From: JAMZMI01 sp963848175 | GTDB lineage: Bacteria > Bacteroidota > Bacteroidia > Cytophagales > Cyclobacteriaceae | Direction of reading: 5' to 3' | Assembly: GCA_963848175.1 (NCBI GenBank) | Contig: CAWKCO010000003.1 | Location: forward strand, 248,001-312,000 | DNA length: 64,000 bases | In this document: piece after piece, positions 63,631 through 64,000 of the stretch | Layout of the letters: every line of letters starts with the position of its first letter | Numbering within the stretch: position 1 is the first letter of the stretch | Notes under the pieces: generated by a model | Database searches by the model: none | What the model saw: only the letters and a program-made list of their open reading frames with translations | What the model was told of the DNA's origin: nothing | Program-made: the position numbers and the translations under genes

Positions 63631-64000
63631 ATGCGACAACTGAAGATTACGCAATCGATTACCAACCGTCGGGAAAGCCACACCTTGGAGAAATATTTCA
63701 CTGAGGTAAGTAACGTGCCGATGATTACGCCTGATGAGGAAGTAACCCTTGCTCAGAGGATTCGTGATGGTGACCAACAAGCGTTGGAAAAATTGGTGAA
63801 AGCCAACCTTCGATTCGTAGTTTCTGTAGCAAAGCAATACCAAAACAGAAGTTTGCCACTCAATGACTTGATCAACGAAGGAAACTTAGGATTGATCAAA
63901 GCAGCTAAGAAATTTGATGAAACTAAAGGTTTCAAATTCATCTCTTATGCAGTATGGTGGATTCGTCAGTCTATCATGCAGGCACTGGCAGAGCAGTCGA
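63631..64000 (+). CDS. rpoD: Primary sigma factor RpoD, partial (N-terminal)
   Basis: 123 residues visible, continuing beyond the window. It starts MRQLKITQSIT and lacks region 1.1, as usual for the short RpoD of Bacteroidota. Region 1.2 (LEKYFTEVSNVPMITPDEEV) and region 2 (NLRFVVSVAKQYQNRSLPL, LINEGNLGLIKAAKKFD, FKFISYAVWWIRQSIMQAL, each under 20 residues here) are near-consensus. It directs RNA polymerase to housekeeping promoters with TAnnTTTG elements. Confidence 0.96.
   Translation, partial: MRQLKITQSITNRRESHTLEKYFTEVSNVPMITPDEEVTLAQRIRDGDQQALEKLVKANLRFVVSVAKQYQNRSLPLNDLINEGNLGLIKAAKKFDETKGFKFISYAVWWIRQSIMQALAEQS

Overview
The window is chromosomal DNA of a Bacteroidota bacterium, most likely a marine-type member of the Cytophagales. 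The evidence is a protein ending in a type IX secretion sorting domain, a tmRNA with a GESNYAMAA tag, a short RpoD without region 1.1, Bacteroidota-style promoters and a subtype VI-B CRISPR effector. Base composition is moderate (about 42-45% G+C by eye). A genus cannot be fixed from the sequence alone; relatives of Reichenbachiella are a guess.

Left part (1-14600). A tightly packed minus-strand operon runs from a sodium:solute symporter through a GNAT acetyltransferase, an M20 amidohydrolase, alanine racemase and an ornithine-racemase-like protein to acetylglutamate kinase and acetylornithine aminotransferase (cut by the window edge). An XRE regulator with palindromic operators is divergent from it. 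Then come a membrane protein, a small lipoprotein, a giant secreted beta-propeller/cadherin protein and a class I aminotransferase.

CRISPR region (14562-19110). A complete-looking VI-B interference locus holds a 1114-aa Cas13b with two RxxxxH HEPN motifs, followed 51 bp downstream by a 16-repeat array read in the same direction. There is no cas1/cas2 and no recognisable csx27/csx28. The repeats show compensatory base changes that support the crRNA hairpin, one repeat-spacer-repeat unit is duplicated, and several spacers read as the sense strand of genes, two of them across apparent start codons.

Middle (19500-41200). Mostly housekeeping: a SulP transporter, the TIGR03916/TIGR03915-like radical SAM and DUF4130 pair, OmpA, a LysM lytic transglycosylase, an O-methyltransferase, an M16 peptidase, pyrR-pyrB, rfbD, a saccharopine/alanine-dehydrogenase-like enzyme, gltX and prfC. 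An IS3-family element with a duplicated left end lies between two copies of a 60-bp hairpin repeat. A DUF1338 enzyme is divergent from a LysR regulator.

Right part (42000-64000). A BlaI/BlaR1-type regulatory pair with three 20-bp-phased operators stands upstream of a serine hydrolase whose stop codon lies in the target duplication of an IS256-superfamily element; beyond the IS is a remnant of a second BlaR1-like gene. Then come a Nudix hydrolase, a D-aminoacylase-like lipoprotein, a patatin phospholipase, two coiled-coil envelope proteins, two paralogous TPR histidine kinases, tmRNA, a Gmad2-like lipoprotein, a TRAP solute-binding protein, clpB and the start of rpoD.

Caution: single-base shifts break pyrR, pyrB (twice), clpB, prfC, the large secreted protein and others. 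Most lie next to short homopolymers, in genes that should be intact, so uncorrected sequencing errors are more likely than pseudogenes.
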